From Pectobacterium sp. CFBP8739 (GTDB taxonomy: Bacteria; Pseudomonadota; Gammaproteobacteria; Enterobacterales; Enterobacteriaceae), in the NCBI RefSeq assembly GCF_013449375.1, contig NZ_JACDRR010000028.1, positions 1 through 64,000 of the forward strand: a stretch of DNA of 64,000 bases. Direction: 5' to 3'. This document shows, piece after piece, positions 42,934 through 54,460 of the stretch. The position numbers and the translations under genes are program-made. Numbering within the stretch: position 1 is the first letter of the stretch; every line of letters starts with the position of its first letter. Below the pieces are notes generated by a model that saw only the letters and a program-made list of their open reading frames with translations, was not told the origin of the DNA and did no database searches.

Positions 42934-44712
42934 ATGAGTGAATCGCTCTATTGCCGCACCTGTGCGACCCTCCGCCAGACGCAACGCCCGCGATACGGCC
43001 TGCTGATTCCGCTGTTTTCGCGGCTGCTGACGCTGGCGGGCATTGTGGTGCTGATTGGTATGCTGCCGTGGTTGTCCGGTCAGGATCCGGCGCTGGCGCT
43101 ACTACGTGCCCGTTCCGGCGAGCAGGAAGCGACGGCGGAAACGCTCAACGCGATTCGTCATTCTCTCGGGCTGGATCAGGGACCGCTGCGCCTACTGCTG
43201 AACTGGCTAACGGGGTTGTTGCACGGTGATGCAGGCAACTCCTGGGTTTCAGGCCGCCCTGTGCTCCCAGGGATGCTACAGGCGGCGGGTGTCTCGCTCA
43301 CGCTGATGGCTACCTCGGCGCTGGTTGCCTTCACGCTGGCGGCCATGCTGTGCGCGCCGACCTTTCGGCACGGATTACGTGGTCAGATTCATCGTTCAGG
43401 CGGCCTGTTTGCCGCCTTATTTACCGCGCTGCCCGAATTTCTGCTGGCATCCTTTTTGCTGATCGTCGGTGCCATCTGGTTACAGTGGTTCCCGCCTTAT
43501 GGCTGGCAGGGCTTGCACTACGTCGTGCTCCCGTCTCTGGCGCTCGGTATTCCGGCAGGCGGCTACCTTGGCCGGATCATTTCCGATGCGATCTCCGCCA
43601 CTTTTAGCGAAAACTGGCTTACCACCTGGAGCGTGGCAGGCGTCAGCCGTCGTCATATCGCACTGGCGGTGCTGAAGCGCACGTTGCCGAGCGTCATGCC
43701 GCTGGTCGGGCTGGTGCTGGTCTCATTAACCGGCGGAGCCATCGCCGTCGAAAAAGTCTTTGCGATTCCCGGGCTCGGACGCGCGACACTGGGTGCCGCC
43801 GCCGCGCAGGATCTACCTGCCTTGCAGGTTGGCGTGCTGATTCTGTTACTCATCGCCTCGTTGGCGGGGATGGCGGCCAGCGGCGTACGGCTGCTGATTC
43901 TCGGGCGCGCGCTGCGGAGCGGCGCGATGCCCGTACCGGAAGAGCACGGTAGCCCTGCCTCTCGCTATGCCGTCTGGCTGCCGATTCTCTGTGTGCTGCT
44001 GCTGGCGCTGCTGTTGCTGGCTGGCCTGCCGCGTGATCCCTATACTTCGGCCTTTCTGCGTCTGCAACCACCGTCGTTCCTGCTGCCTTTTGGCGCGGAT
44101 GCGATGGGGCGTGATTTGCTGGCACGCGTCGCACACGGTACGTTAAATACCTGTCTGCTGGCGCTGGTAGTCTCGCTGGCCTGTCTGGCTATCGGACTGT
44201 TGGTTGGGCTGTTTCCGCGTCTGCTCACCGGCCCCATTGAAGTCACTAACGCCCTGCCGCCAGTGATTGCCGGGCTGCTGGTTGCTGCGGTAAACGGCCC
44301 GACGGCAACGGGTGCGGCGATTGCCGTCATTGCCGTCAGTTGGGCACCACTTGCAGCCCACACGGCGGCACTGGTGGCTGAAATCAATGCGCGCCCTTAT
44401 ATTCGAATGCTGCCGATTCTCGGCGTCGGCCCGATACGGCGCAGCCTGTTCTATATTCTGCCCGCGCTGATTGGCCCGCTTTTCCGTCACGCAATGCTAA
44501 AACTGCCAGGCATCGCGCTGGCGCTGGCATCGCTCGGCTTTTTAGGTCTGGGCGCCTCCCCGCCGACACCAGAATGGGGACGCGTGCTGGCAGAAGGGAT
44601 GCCGTATATCGAACGTGCCTTCTGGGGCGTGCTGGCACCGGCGGCCGCACTCGGCGTATTGTCGATACTGGCCGTGAGCGCGGCGAATCTCTCCGGTCGC
44701 CACAAGCACTAA
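42934..44712 (+). CDS. Fused DppB-DppC type double permease
   Basis: 592 residues. The first half resembles DppB/NikB (LNAIRHSLGLDQGPLRLLLNWLTGLLHGDAGNSW, EKVFAIPGLGRATLGAAAAQDLPALQ). The second half starts near residue 350 with FGADAMGRDLLARVAHG, the hallmark of DppC/NikC, and ends LGFLGLGASPPTPEWGRVLAEG. In most species these are two separate genes of about 300 residues; here one polypeptide supplies both membrane subunits. It completes the importer encoded from 38370. The odd N-terminus (CRTCATLRQTQRPR) precedes the first helix. Confidence 0.87.
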   Translation: MSESLYCRTCATLRQTQRPRYGLLIPLFSRLLTLAGIVVLIGMLPWLSGQDPALALLRARSGEQEATAETLNAIRHSLGLDQGPLRLLLNWLTGLLHGDAGNSWVSGRPVLPGMLQAAGVSLTLMATSALVAFTLAAMLCAPTFRHGLRGQIHRSGGLFAALFTALPEFLLASFLLIVGAIWLQWFPPYGWQGLHYVVLPSLALGIPAGGYLGRIISDAISATFSENWLTTWSVAGVSRRHIALAVLKRTLPSVMPLVGLVLVSLTGGAIAVEKVFAIPGLGRATLGAAAAQDLPALQVGVLILLLIASLAGMAASGVRLLILGRALRSGAMPVPEEHGSPASRYAVWLPILCVLLLALLLLAGLPRDPYTSAFLRLQPPSFLLPFGADAMGRDLLARVAHGTLNTCLLALVVSLACLAIGLLVGLFPRLLTGPIEVTNALPPVIAGLLVAAVNGPTATGAAIAVIAVSWAPLAAHTAALVAEINARPYIRMLPILGVGPIRRSLFYILPALIGPLFRHAMLKLPGIALALASLGFLGLGASPPTPEWGRVLAEGMPYIERAFWGVLAPAAALGVLSILAVSAANLSGRHKH

Positions 44713-44850
44713 TCTATCGAGGGAGACCGCCTAAGCGCTGGCTTATCTTCACGCTTACCGCTCCGCCAGATTTCACGATGGCGGGACTGTGCATGTTCAG
44801 TTACGCTGTGAGCTAACTTCTGCCTAAGTACAGAATTTAAAGGAGAGAAT

Positions 44851-46311
44851 ATGCATAACAGCGGATCCCACGTCAGTCTTACCGTCACGCAGGCTCTGGA
44901 TAAACTGGAAGCGCTGTATGATGACGCCGTCTCAGCGCTGCGCGACGCCATCGGGGACTTCATCAATGATGGCACCCTGCCCGATGCCAACGCGCGTGCG
45001 GCGGGATTATTTTCCTACCCGGCCTTGCGCGTCAGTTGGAACGGCAATTCGACCGGCCATCCCCGCCATCGCGCCTATGGACGTTTCACCCATCCCGGTA
45101 GCTACTCCACCACCGTGACCCGTCCGGCATTCCTGCGTGCTTATCTGACAGAACAGTTGGCGTTGCTGGAGGGGGATTATGATGTCACCATTGAGGTCAG
45201 CCCGTCTCAGCAGGAAATCCCGTTCCCCTACGTACTCGACGGTTCCGATCTGATTCTTGACCGCTCCATGAGCGCGGGCATCGCCAAACATTTCCCCACC
45301 ACGGAACTGTCACAGATTGGAGACGAGACGGCCGATGGGTTGTTTCATGCCACCACCACATCACCGCTGTCGCACTTCGACGCGCTGCGCACCGATTTCT
45401 CGCTGGCGCGGCTTCGTCACTACACCGGCACGCCGGTGGAACATATTCAGCCATTCATTCTTTTCACCAACTACACCCGTTATGTCGATGAGTTTGTGCG
45501 CTGGGCGTGTGCGCAAATTGCCGATCCCGATAGCCCCTATGAAGCGCTATCCTGCGCGGGCGGTATCTACATCACCGCCGACACGCCTAACCCAGAGCAG
45601 ACGGTGTCCGATCTGGCCTGGAAGAACCACCAGATGCCTGCCTATCATCTGATTCCTCGTCAAGGGAAAGGGATTACGATGGTCAACATTGGCGTCGGGC
45701 CATCCAATGCCAAAACCATCTGCGACCACCTTGCGGTGATGCGTCCGCATGCCTGGCTGATGATCGGCCACTGCGGCGGCCTGCGCGAGAGTCAGTCCAT
45801 CGGTGACTATGTGCTGGCGCACGCTTACCTGCGTGACGATCACGTACTGGATGCGGTGTTGCCGCCTGACATCCCGATTCCTAGCATCGCCGAAGTGCAG
45901 CGCGCGCTGTACGACGCCACCAAGATGGTCAGCGGTATGCCGGGAGAAGAGGTTAAACAGCGCCTACGTACTGGCACGGTGGTGACTACCGATGACCGCA
46001 ACTGGGAATTACGCTACGCCGCCTCCGCCCTGCGCTTTAACCTCAGTCGTGCCGTTGCGGTAGATATGGAAAGTGCGACGATTGCCGCCCAGGGTTACCG
46101 CTTCCGTGTCCCTTACGGCACGCTGCTGTGCGTTTCGGATAAGCCGTTGCACGGTGAAATCAAGCTGCCAGGACAGGCGAACCGTTTCTATGAAGGGGCA
46201 ATTTCGGAGCATTTGCAGATTGGCATCTGCGCTATCGATCTGCTGCGGGCGGAAAGCGACAAGCTACACTCGCGCAAACTGCGTACCTTTAACGAACCGC
46301 CGTTCCGCTAG
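44851..46311 (+). CDS. amn: AMP nucleosidase
   Basis: 486 residues (E. coli Amn is 484) and very close to it throughout: HYTGTPVEHIQPFILFTNYT, LSCAGGIYITAD, GVGPSNAKTICDHLAV, WLMIGHCGGLRESQ, TGTVVTTDDRNWELRYAAS, VDMESATIAAQGYRFRVPYG and the C-terminus RKLRTFNEPPFR. The enzyme cleaves AMP to adenine and ribose 5-phosphate, adjusting adenylate pools. AAAGGAGAGAAT precedes the ATG. It is a single-gene unit between the importer operon and the AraC-type gene; in E. coli it is part of the phosphate regulon. Confidence 0.97.
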   Translation: MHNSGSHVSLTVTQALDKLEALYDDAVSALRDAIGDFINDGTLPDANARAAGLFSYPALRVSWNGNSTGHPRHRAYGRFTHPGSYSTTVTRPAFLRAYLTEQLALLEGDYDVTIEVSPSQQEIPFPYVLDGSDLILDRSMSAGIAKHFPTTELSQIGDETADGLFHATTTSPLSHFDALRTDFSLARLRHYTGTPVEHIQPFILFTNYTRYVDEFVRWACAQIADPDSPYEALSCAGGIYITADTPNPEQTVSDLAWKNHQMPAYHLIPRQGKGITMVNIGVGPSNAKTICDHLAVMRPHAWLMIGHCGGLRESQSIGDYVLAHAYLRDDHVLDAVLPPDIPIPSIAEVQRALYDATKMVSGMPGEEVKQRLRTGTVVTTDDRNWELRYAASALRFNLSRAVAVDMESATIAAQGYRFRVPYGTLLCVSDKPLHGEIKLPGQANRFYEGAISEHLQIGICAIDLLRAESDKLHSRKLRTFNEPPFR

Positions 46312-46333
46312 TCACAGAATGTGAGCTCCAGTA

Positions 46334-46357
46334 GGCAACCGCCTGTCAGGGGTTGCC
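46334..46357. terminator. Hairpin between convergent amn and AraC-type gene
   Basis: GGCAACC pairs with GGTTGCC around a ten-base loop midway in the 53-base convergent gap. It has no U-tract on either side. Confidence 0.4.
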
Positions 46358-46364
46358 CGCTCCG

Positions 46365-47297
46365 CTACCGGCGTGCTGCAATCGTTTTTGGGTTACGGTT
46401 AAAATAGCGCGTAAATGCCAGACTGAAATTAGCGGGATGCCGATAGCCAACTTGCCAGGCCGTCTGCGCCACCTGAAATCCCTGATCCAACAACTGATGC
46501 GCCCGCTCCATACGCATCCGCAATAGCATCTGACCCGGTGTGGTCGCGAAGCAGCGATGAAACCCAAGTTTGAGTCTGGATTCGCTCATCCCCGCCTGCG
46601 TCGCCATGCAGGCCAGCGTCAGCGGTTCAGCCAGATGTTCACGCATCCACCGGCATACCTGTTCCAGTTGCTGCCGCTCCTGTAGATGAATAGCACCACG
46701 CCTTTCTTCCGGCTGTAGGAAGTGGCGGTGCTGCGATAACAGGCTTAAGGCGTGGATATGACGACTCAGCGGATCGGCGTCGCCACACAGTGCATTCACA
46801 TGAACCTGGCTGGCTACAGAGACGGGCGCAAACGCACGCTGCTGAACCCCGTCGGCATTGAACAGCTGTTCCGCACAGTCCGTGCCAAAATAACGCGCCA
46901 CCGCCGTTTTCCCCACTAGCAAGCGTAGCTGATCGATCTGTTGTTGCGCCTGATAATGACGTTCACCTACGCTGGCGCCAAACGTCGTGATCGTGACATG
47001 CTGTTGGCGAAACCAGATCTGTGAACCGCTGCGATCGTAATATGCTGACTCCCCTGCCAGCGCAAACGTCATGACCAACATGGGTTGCGAATGTGGGTTC
47101 TGCGTTTCTTCCACTAAAGCGCAGCGCGGACGGTACTGCGAACGAACCAGCGACAGCTCGGCATCAATACAGCTGAAATCCGACCAACATTCACCGATAT
47201 TGTCCGGCAGGAGACGGCGAGCGCCTGAGAGACTCACCTCGCTAGCACTGCACCGCTCGTCTGCTAGTTTTTCACGTTGCCTTTGTCGCCTTTGCAT
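46365..47297 (-). CDS. AraC-family regulator of a Fur-linked pair
   Basis: 310 residues from the ATG at 47297, preceded by GGGGGAAGGGG. The long N-terminal domain resembles PchR/YbtA-type siderophore sensors (SQPMLVMTFALAGESAYYDRSGS, QQHVTITTFGASVG, LRLLVGKTAVARYFG). The C-terminal region holds LTLACMATQAGMSESRLKLGFHRCFATTPGQML and VAQTAWQVGYRHPANFSLAFTRYF, two helix-turn-helix units. A Fur-like box sits between it and the divergent methyltransferase gene, which supports an iron-related role. The ligand is unknown. Confidence 0.85.
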   Translation of the reverse strand: MQRRQRQREKLADERCSASEVSLSGARRLLPDNIGECWSDFSCIDAELSLVRSQYRPRCALVEETQNPHSQPMLVMTFALAGESAYYDRSGSQIWFRQQHVTITTFGASVGERHYQAQQQIDQLRLLVGKTAVARYFGTDCAEQLFNADGVQQRAFAPVSVASQVHVNALCGDADPLSRHIHALSLLSQHRHFLQPEERRGAIHLQERQQLEQVCRWMREHLAEPLTLACMATQAGMSESRLKLGFHRCFATTPGQMLLRMRMERAHQLLDQGFQVAQTAWQVGYRHPANFSLAFTRYFNRNPKTIAARR

Positions 47298-47353
47298 CCC
47301 CTTCCCCCGCCGTTTCGCATAGGAAAAACGCCGTCTCGCATAACAATGAACAT

Positions 47354-47372
47354 AATAACGATTCTCATTTAT
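47354..47372. promoter_or_regulatory. Fur-like box in divergent AraC/methyltransferase promoter
   Basis: AATAACGATTCTCATTTAT matches 13 of 19 positions of the Fur consensus. It lies 48 bases before the methyltransferase start and 57 before the regulator start. Confidence 0.6.
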
Positions 47373-47419
47373 AGATAGCATATTCCCTACCGACTGACCA
47401 TCAATGAGGCAGACCACTT

Positions 47420-48406
47420 ATGAATCCATTAGAGACATTATGGCAACTGGCCGCCAGCAGCGTACAAGCCGATGCTTTACATTTGGCGCTGGAGCAGCAG
47501 ATTTTTGACCGACTGGAAGCGATCACCACGCCGGAACAGTTGGCGGCAGAGTTGGGCTGGCAGCCAGAGAAAACCGGATTTCTGCTCGACATGCTGTGGA
47601 GTATGCAATTTTTGACGCGCCATCACGACGGCTATCGCACCGCCCCAGCCTGCGCCGCCGTACTCTGTCGCAGCCGTTCGCGGTTTCTGGGCGATGCCTG
47701 GCGTTTTCGCCTCACCAGCCTACGCCAGTTTGGTCAGGGGCTTGGTGACGGGATGCGTCAGCCACTGCCAGCACAGCTAAGCGAGTTACCGCGTGACGCT
47801 GCATGGGCCAATGCGGCAGAGCGACAGATCGCTCAAGAGCAGCGTTCGATAACGGCAGACCTTGCCGATAGTCTGCTCTCCAGTCTGCCGGATTTCCCAC
47901 ACATCAGACACATTCTCGATTTGGGCGGTGGCCCTGGTTGGGTGGCGATTACGCTGGCGCTGCGCCACGCGCAGATCTCCGGCACGGTGTATGATCTGCC
48001 GCAAACCGCCGCCGTGGCACAGCGTAATATTGATGCCGCCGGATTATCCACAAGGCTGTCGGCACACAGCGGCGCGTTTCCTGTCGAAAAATACGATCTG
48101 ATTTGGAGTTCTTCTTTCCTGCATTTTGTCGAAGATATTCCCACCATGCTGGTTACACTCCACAACGCGCTAACGTCAGAAGGCACGCTGGTGCTGGCAC
48201 AGGCAGAAATCGCGGAAGAAGCCGATGCCGCCGCCCCAATTCTGCCGTTTTATCTGTCGATGCAAATGAGCGGACGCCACGTCACGCGAGAAGGTCAACT
48301 GACGCAGTGGCTACTGGCTGCTGGCTTTACCTCTGTCGAAACCCGACGTCATCAGGCATTTCCCATGGCGCCGTTGAATGTGTTGATCGCCCGTAAACAC
48401 CCATAA
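47420..48406 (+). CDS. SAM-dependent O-methyltransferase-like protein
   Basis: 328 residues. A winged-helix dimerisation domain (ALHLALEQQIFDRLEAITTPEQLAAELGW) precedes a class I SAM fold with motif I ILDLGGGPGWVAITLAL, VYDLPQTAAVAQRNI, and DLIWSSSFLHFVEDIPTMLVTL. This is the hydroxyindole/caffeate O-methyltransferase family, whose bacterial members methylate small aromatics or natural products. Divergent from a siderophore-type AraC gene with a Fur-like box between, so expression is probably iron-responsive. No product or substrate is evident in the neighbourhood. Confidence 0.82.
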   Translation: MNPLETLWQLAASSVQADALHLALEQQIFDRLEAITTPEQLAAELGWQPEKTGFLLDMLWSMQFLTRHHDGYRTAPACAAVLCRSRSRFLGDAWRFRLTSLRQFGQGLGDGMRQPLPAQLSELPRDAAWANAAERQIAQEQRSITADLADSLLSSLPDFPHIRHILDLGGGPGWVAITLALRHAQISGTVYDLPQTAAVAQRNIDAAGLSTRLSAHSGAFPVEKYDLIWSSSFLHFVEDIPTMLVTLHNALTSEGTLVLAQAEIAEEADAAAPILPFYLSMQMSGRHVTREGQLTQWLLAAGFTSVETRRHQAFPMAPLNVLIARKHP

Positions 48407-48456
48407 CCGTGCACTACGGGCCATACATTCCTGAATGTAAGACGCACCCAGAATGT

Positions 48457-48485
48457 AAAAAGCCAGTCAGCAAACGCTGACTGGC
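48457..48485 (-). terminator. Rho-independent terminator of chemoreceptor gene
   Basis: On the minus strand GCCAGTCAGC and GCTGACTGGC form a perfect ten-base stem around a four-base loop followed by five T. The same stem recurs after patA (50949-50978). Confidence 0.82.
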
Positions 48486-48572
48486 AAACAACACCTTTAA
48501 TAATATTCTCTGCTTTATTATTCCTTATTTTCACGCTATCGCTGACGTGCTGGCGACCCTATCTTTTCATTA

Positions 48573-50240
48573 TCAGAAACGGGTCCAGTCAGATGCCCCT
48601 CGAGGTGAAGCTTTAGCTGAAACAGGAAGCATCGCGACCAGCGACAGCGTCTCCGTTGCTGGCTGCTTGGACACCGAACGTTCATAGCCTGCAATCTTGA
48701 ACACCGAAACCTCTCTGACGAGTTGATCCGCTTGTTCCTTGAGACTTTGCGCCGCCGCTGCGGACTCTTCCACCAACGCCGCATTTTGCTGTGTTGTTTG
48801 GTCCATTTGGCTAACCGCGATCCCGACCTGTTCAACCCCCGTCGACTGCTCGGCACTGGCAGAGCTAATCTCTGATACGGTATCGCTCAACTGGCGGATG
48901 GACATCACCACTTGCTGCATGGTTTCCCCCGCTTTATTCACCAATACCGAACCCCGTTCGACACGTTCAACGCTCGCCGTAATCAGATTTTTGATCTCTT
49001 TCGCGGCTTCCGCACTGCGCTGTGCCAGATTACGCACTTCCCCCGCCACAACGGCGAATCCTCGCCCTTGCTCGCCCGCTCGAGCAGCCTCAACGGCGGC
49101 GTTAAGCGCCAAAATATTCGTCTGGAACGCAATGCTGTCGATGACGTTGATAATGTCTGCAATACTGCGCGAACTTTCATTAATGGACTTCATTGTGCCC
49201 ACCACGTCATTGACAACCTCCCCCCCCTCACGCGCAACGTTACTCGCATTTTGCGCCAGCACGTTAGCCTGACGGGCATTGTCGGCATTGTTTTTTACCG
49301 TCATCCCTAATTGCGTCATGGTTGAAGAGGTTTCTTCGAGTGCGCTCGCCTGCTCTTCGGTCCGTGATGACAAATCCGCGTTACCCTGAGCAATCTGCAT
49401 ACTGGCCGTCGCGACACTCTCTGCATTATTCCTGACGCCAATCACCATCCGCGTCAACGCAGCCTGCATCTCCTTCATTTCTTCCAGCAGCAAACCCGTT
49501 TCATCACGGCTATTCACCTCAATTGAACCGCTCAAATCCCCCGCGCTGATACGCTTTGCAGAGGAAAGTGCGGTGAATAACGGAACGGTGACGCTGCGGG
49601 TTAATGACCAGGCGGTAAGGCACCCAAAAACGGTTGAGAGCGCAGACAATATGAGTATCCACACGAGCGCATTTGAAATATAGGCTTTCGTTATCTGTTT
49701 GGCATCATCAACATACGCAGTCTGTAATTCGGTAAATTCACGCAGTTTGGCAAAATAAACCGCTTGAATATTAGCAATATCACCAAATACCAGCTCTGTT
49801 GCCAGCGCATCCTCATCGTCCATCGCATAGCCAATCGCTTTATTAATGCTCAGGCTATATTGTTTCCTGATATCGATAAGTTGATTAAATAACACCCGCG
49901 CCCGATCCGAATTGACCATCCCATCAAGCTTTTTATATATCTCACTAGCCGTGTCCGTCGTTTTTGCTATGGTTGCCTTCAGTTCTTGTTTTTCCTGATT
50001 TCTGTCTGCGGGGAGGAGAATGATATCCCGCAGCGTGCGGACGTTGGTATTCAATACATCTTGAATATCGCGCAGCATATCAACTTTGACCATTCTATCT
50101 TCAGTGACTTTATCAAATTCAGCACCAATGTTTTTCATGAAATAATAGCTAATAGATGACAAAATCAAGGTCATTACAATCAGCAAACCAAACCCAAGAA
50201 AAAGCCGATTGCCAATTTTTATATTTTTAAAAAAAATCAT
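48573..50240 (-). CDS. Methyl-accepting chemotaxis protein (Tsr/Tar type)
   Basis: 555 residues. An N-terminal helix ([24 protein letters not shown]) and a second at about residue 190 ([22 protein letters not shown]) bracket a periplasmic four-helix-bundle domain ([24 protein letters not shown]). A HAMP segment and the signalling hairpin follow ([41 protein letters not shown], the conserved tip). The C-terminus ends DWTRF, a variant of the NWETF pentapeptide that tethers CheR and CheB. The ligand is unknown. No strong ribosome-binding site precedes the ATG. Monocistronic, with its own terminator. Confidence 0.93.
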   Translation of the reverse strand: MIFFKNIKIGNRLFLGFGLLIVMTLILSSISYYFMKNIGAEFDKVTEDRMVKVDMLRDIQDVLNTNVRTLRDIILLPADRNQEKQELKATIAKTTDTASEIYKKLDGMVNSDRARVLFNQLIDIRKQYSLSINKAIGYAMDDEDALATELVFGDIANIQAVYFAKLREFTELQTAYVDDAKQITKAYISNALVWILILSALSTVFGCLTAWSLTRSVTVPLFTALSSAKRISAGDLSGSIEVNSRDETGLLLEEMKEMQAALTRMVIGVRNNAESVATASMQIAQGNADLSSRTEEQASALEETSSTMTQLGMTVKNNADNARQANVLAQNASNVAREGGEVVNDVVGTMKSINESSRSIADIINVIDSIAFQTNILALNAAVEAARAGEQGRGFAVVAGEVRNLAQRSAEAAKEIKNLITASVERVERGSVLVNKAGETMQQVVMSIRQLSDTVSEISSASAEQSTGVEQVGIAVSQMDQTTQQNAALVEESAAAAQSLKEQADQLVREVSVFKIAGYERSVSKQPATETLSLVAMLPVSAKASPRGASDWTRF

Positions 50241-50948
50241 GTTAGCACCAGAATATTACATTTTAAAAATTATTACCCAATAATGATTAACGACAAGTTC
50301 TGCTGCCATCTGTTTAATAAAAAACATCACAGAATCTAAAACAGCCTATTATCACGCTGGGCACCCTGGCTTATCTAAATCTCTTATTTTCTGATGTATG
50401 TAGCAGAATGCTGGCATAAGAAATCCATTTAGCCATATATTTTATTTCTCACCTTTCCTGAGTGTTGATGATGCTCACCTACTGAAACGATTTACTTGAT
50501 TAATTAACTTCCCGTTTACCTTGGCTCTAAAAAAACCATTAACGACACAGAAAACCTCATTACTGTGCAATTAAAAAAACAATAACTTCATTCAATAATG
50601 AATAGCCATTACATGTATTAGCATTATCGTAAATATAAAAATCCCGCTATCAAACCAGCTAGAGTCTATAACTGTACACTATCATAAATGGAATATCGAT
50701 CGAAAATAACGATCATTAAACCACTCAATTTCATCTATTCGATCGTTTTTTTCTATCAAAAAATAATAAAGGGAAAATTCTTATTCCCATTAATTAAAAA
50801 CACTTTATAAGTTAGAATGCTAATAATTTAGGTTGAATAACAACATCCTCGACCTCATTACCTTCCAAGGTGTTCAATACAGTGTAACGTGACTGAACTA
50901 ATTAGATTTAAAGCATAATCGCAGAGGCCTGCTTATCGCATGAGGATC
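50241..50948. other. AT-rich intergenic region
   Basis: No gene or RNA is recognised across about 700 bases between the chemoreceptor start and the patA terminator. It is markedly AT-rich compared with its neighbours and would hold the chemoreceptor promoter. No clear sigma-28 promoter was found by eye. Confidence 0.6.
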
Positions 50949-50978
50949 AAAAAAGCCAGTCAGTGAGGGCTGACTGGC
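50949..50978 (-). terminator. Rho-independent terminator of patA
   Basis: On the minus strand GCCAGTCAG and CTGACTGGC pair around a six-base loop and are followed by six T. It lies 47 bases past the patA stop and shares its stem with the chemoreceptor terminator. Confidence 0.82.
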
Positions 50979-51024
50979 TTTCGGGCTGAACCTAATAGGG
51001 TGCTGCGTGTTTCCGTCTCGTTTT

Positions 51025-52758
<1,734 letters not shown>

Positions 52759-54183
52759 TCAATGACGGATCATGATATGGCGCACGATGGTGTAATCCTC
52801 TAGACCGTACATCGACATATCTTTGCCGTAGCCTGACAGTTTCTGCCCGCCGTGCGGCATTTCGCTCACCAGCATAAAGTGGGTATTCACCCAGGTACAG
52901 CCGTACTGTAGACAGGCGGCCAGACGGTGAGCCCGCCCGATATCGCGCGTCCAGACCGACGAGGCCAGTCCGTAATGCGAGGCATTCGCCCAGCCAATCA
53001 CTTGCACTTCATCATCAAACGGTGTGATAGAGATTACAGGGCCAAACACCTCTTTCTGTACGATCTCGTCTTCCTGCTTCGCGCCCGCCAGCACCGTGGG
53101 TTGGAAGTAAAATCCCTGCCCTTTCACTCGATCGCCACCGGTCACCACTGTAATATGCGGCAGCGCTTTAGCGCGTTCGACAAACTCCACCACACGTTCC
53201 AGTTGCTGCTCAGTAATCAGCGGCCCCAGTTCGGTGGTTTCATCATGCGGATCGCCCATTTTCAGCGTCGCCACCGCCTTGCCTAATGCTTCCACGACCT
53301 TATCGTAGACGGCACGCTGCACATACAGCCGACAGGCGGCGGTACAATCTTGCCCCGCATTGTAGAAACCGAAGCTGCGGATTCCGTCAACGACTTGCTC
53401 GATATCCGCATCGTCGAAAACAATCACCGGCGCTTTGCCGCCAAGTTCCATGTGCGTCCGTTTTACGCTCGAGGCAGTATGCGACAGAATATGCGCGCCG
53501 GTCGCAATCGAGCCTGTCAGCGACACCATGTTCACTTTCTCATGCCCCGTCAGCGCATCGCCGATGTCTGCACCACGCCCGAACACGATATTCACCACAC
53601 CAGCGGGCAGTATCTCCGCCAGCAGATGTGCCAGATAGAACGTGGTGAGCGGGGTTTGCTCCGCCGGTTTCAGCACCACACAGTTTCCCGCCGCCAGCGC
53701 CGGTGCCAGCTTCCACGACGCCATCATCAGCGGGTAGTTCCACGGGGCGATAGACGCCACCACGCCAACCGGATCACGGCGGATCATGGAGGTATGTCCT
53801 TCAAGATATTCCCCCGCCGCCGAACCGCTCAGGCAGCGCGCCGCGCCGGCAAAAAAACGAAACACATCAGCGACCGCAGGCACTTCATCATTCAGCGCCG
53901 CATGATAGGGTTTGCCGCAGTTTAACGATTCAAGTTTGGCAAACGCCTCGGCGTGTTCTTCAATGGTATCGGCAATCTGTAGCAATAGCGTCGCGCGCGT
54001 TTTCGGCGTGGTCTGTCCCCAGTGTGAAAAAGCGGACTCGGCAGCCAGAACCGCTGCATCAACCTGGTGCAGATCGGCCTGCGCAATGGCGGCAATTTGT
54101 TCTCCCGTCGCGGGATTGAATACTGGCAACGCTTCACCTTTCCCTGCTACCAGCTTGCCTTCTATCAGTAATTTGTCGTGCAT
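52759..54183 (-). CDS. patD: Gamma-aminobutyraldehyde dehydrogenase
   Basis: 474 residues, as in E. coli PatD (YdcW). Blocks include [52 protein letters not shown], the catalytic MELGGKAP Glu and [11 protein letters not shown] with the nucleophilic Cys, and [19 protein letters not shown]-dependent oxidation of 4-aminobutanal to GABA follows the PatA step. It lies 327 bases upstream of patA on the same strand. A near-consensus sigma-54 promoter (54243-54258) is placed 60 bases before the start, in line with nitrogen control of putrescine catabolism. Confidence 0.94.
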   Translation of the reverse strand: MHDKLLIEGKLVAGKGEALPVFNPATGEQIAAIAQADLHQVDAAVLAAESAFSHWGQTTPKTRATLLLQIADTIEEHAEAFAKLESLNCGKPYHAALNDEVPAVADVFRFFAGAARCLSGSAAGEYLEGHTSMIRRDPVGVVASIAPWNYPLMMASWKLAPALAAGNCVVLKPAEQTPLTTFYLAHLLAEILPAGVVNIVFGRGADIGDALTGHEKVNMVSLTGSIATGAHILSHTASSVKRTHMELGGKAPVIVFDDADIEQVVDGIRSFGFYNAGQDCTAACRLYVQRAVYDKVVEALGKAVATLKMGDPHDETTELGPLITEQQLERVVEFVERAKALPHITVVTGGDRVKGQGFYFQPTVLAGAKQEDEIVQKEVFGPVISITPFDDEVQVIGWANASHYGLASSVWTRDIGRAHRLAACLQYGCTWVNTHFMLVSEMPHGGQKLSGYGKDMSMYGLEDYTIVRHIMIRH

Positions 54184-54242
54184 ACATTTTCCTTACAGAG
54201 AGAAAACCGTCGTATCTTTCACCACTATCTGTAAAATGTCTG

Positions 54243-54258
54243 TGCAAAAAACCTGCCA
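54243..54258 (-). promoter_or_regulatory. Sigma-54 promoter of patD(-patA)
   Basis: On the minus strand TGGCAGGTTTTTTGCA matches the -24/-12 consensus TGGCACGNNNNTTGCW at every defined base but one. Transcription would start near 54231, about 48 bases before the patD ATG. E. coli patA is sigma-54 and NtrC dependent, which supports this reading. Confidence 0.75.
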
Positions 54259-54262
54259 CCTT

Positions 54263-54298
54263 ATGTTTGATAACTCATCGATGTTTGATAACCCATCG
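54263..54298. repeat. Tandem 18-bp repeat upstream of sigma-54 promoter
   Basis: ATGTTTGATAACTCATCG is followed immediately by ATGTTTGATAACCCATCG, 17 of 18 bases identical. It begins five bases upstream of the -24 element of the patD promoter and could be an activator or IHF-type site, or a simple recent duplication. Confidence 0.8.
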
Positions 54299-54397
54299 CT
54301 TCCCTGACAGGCGATATCCTGCAAGATAAGTGTAGTCGATGGCGAAAATCCGCCAATCTGAAGAAGATTTAACTCTGCTTTTCGCTGCGGCATATGT

Positions 54398-54416
54398 GAT
54401 AATAATTATCAATTAC
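54398..54416 (+). promoter_or_regulatory. Fur box before hasI
   Basis: GATAATAATTATCAATTAC matches 14 of 19 positions of the Fur consensus, 160 bases before the hasI start codon. Confidence 0.65.
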
Positions 54417-54460
54417 ATTAAATTTATTATTCAGGGCTTTACCCTTCGTCGTCAACAGAC

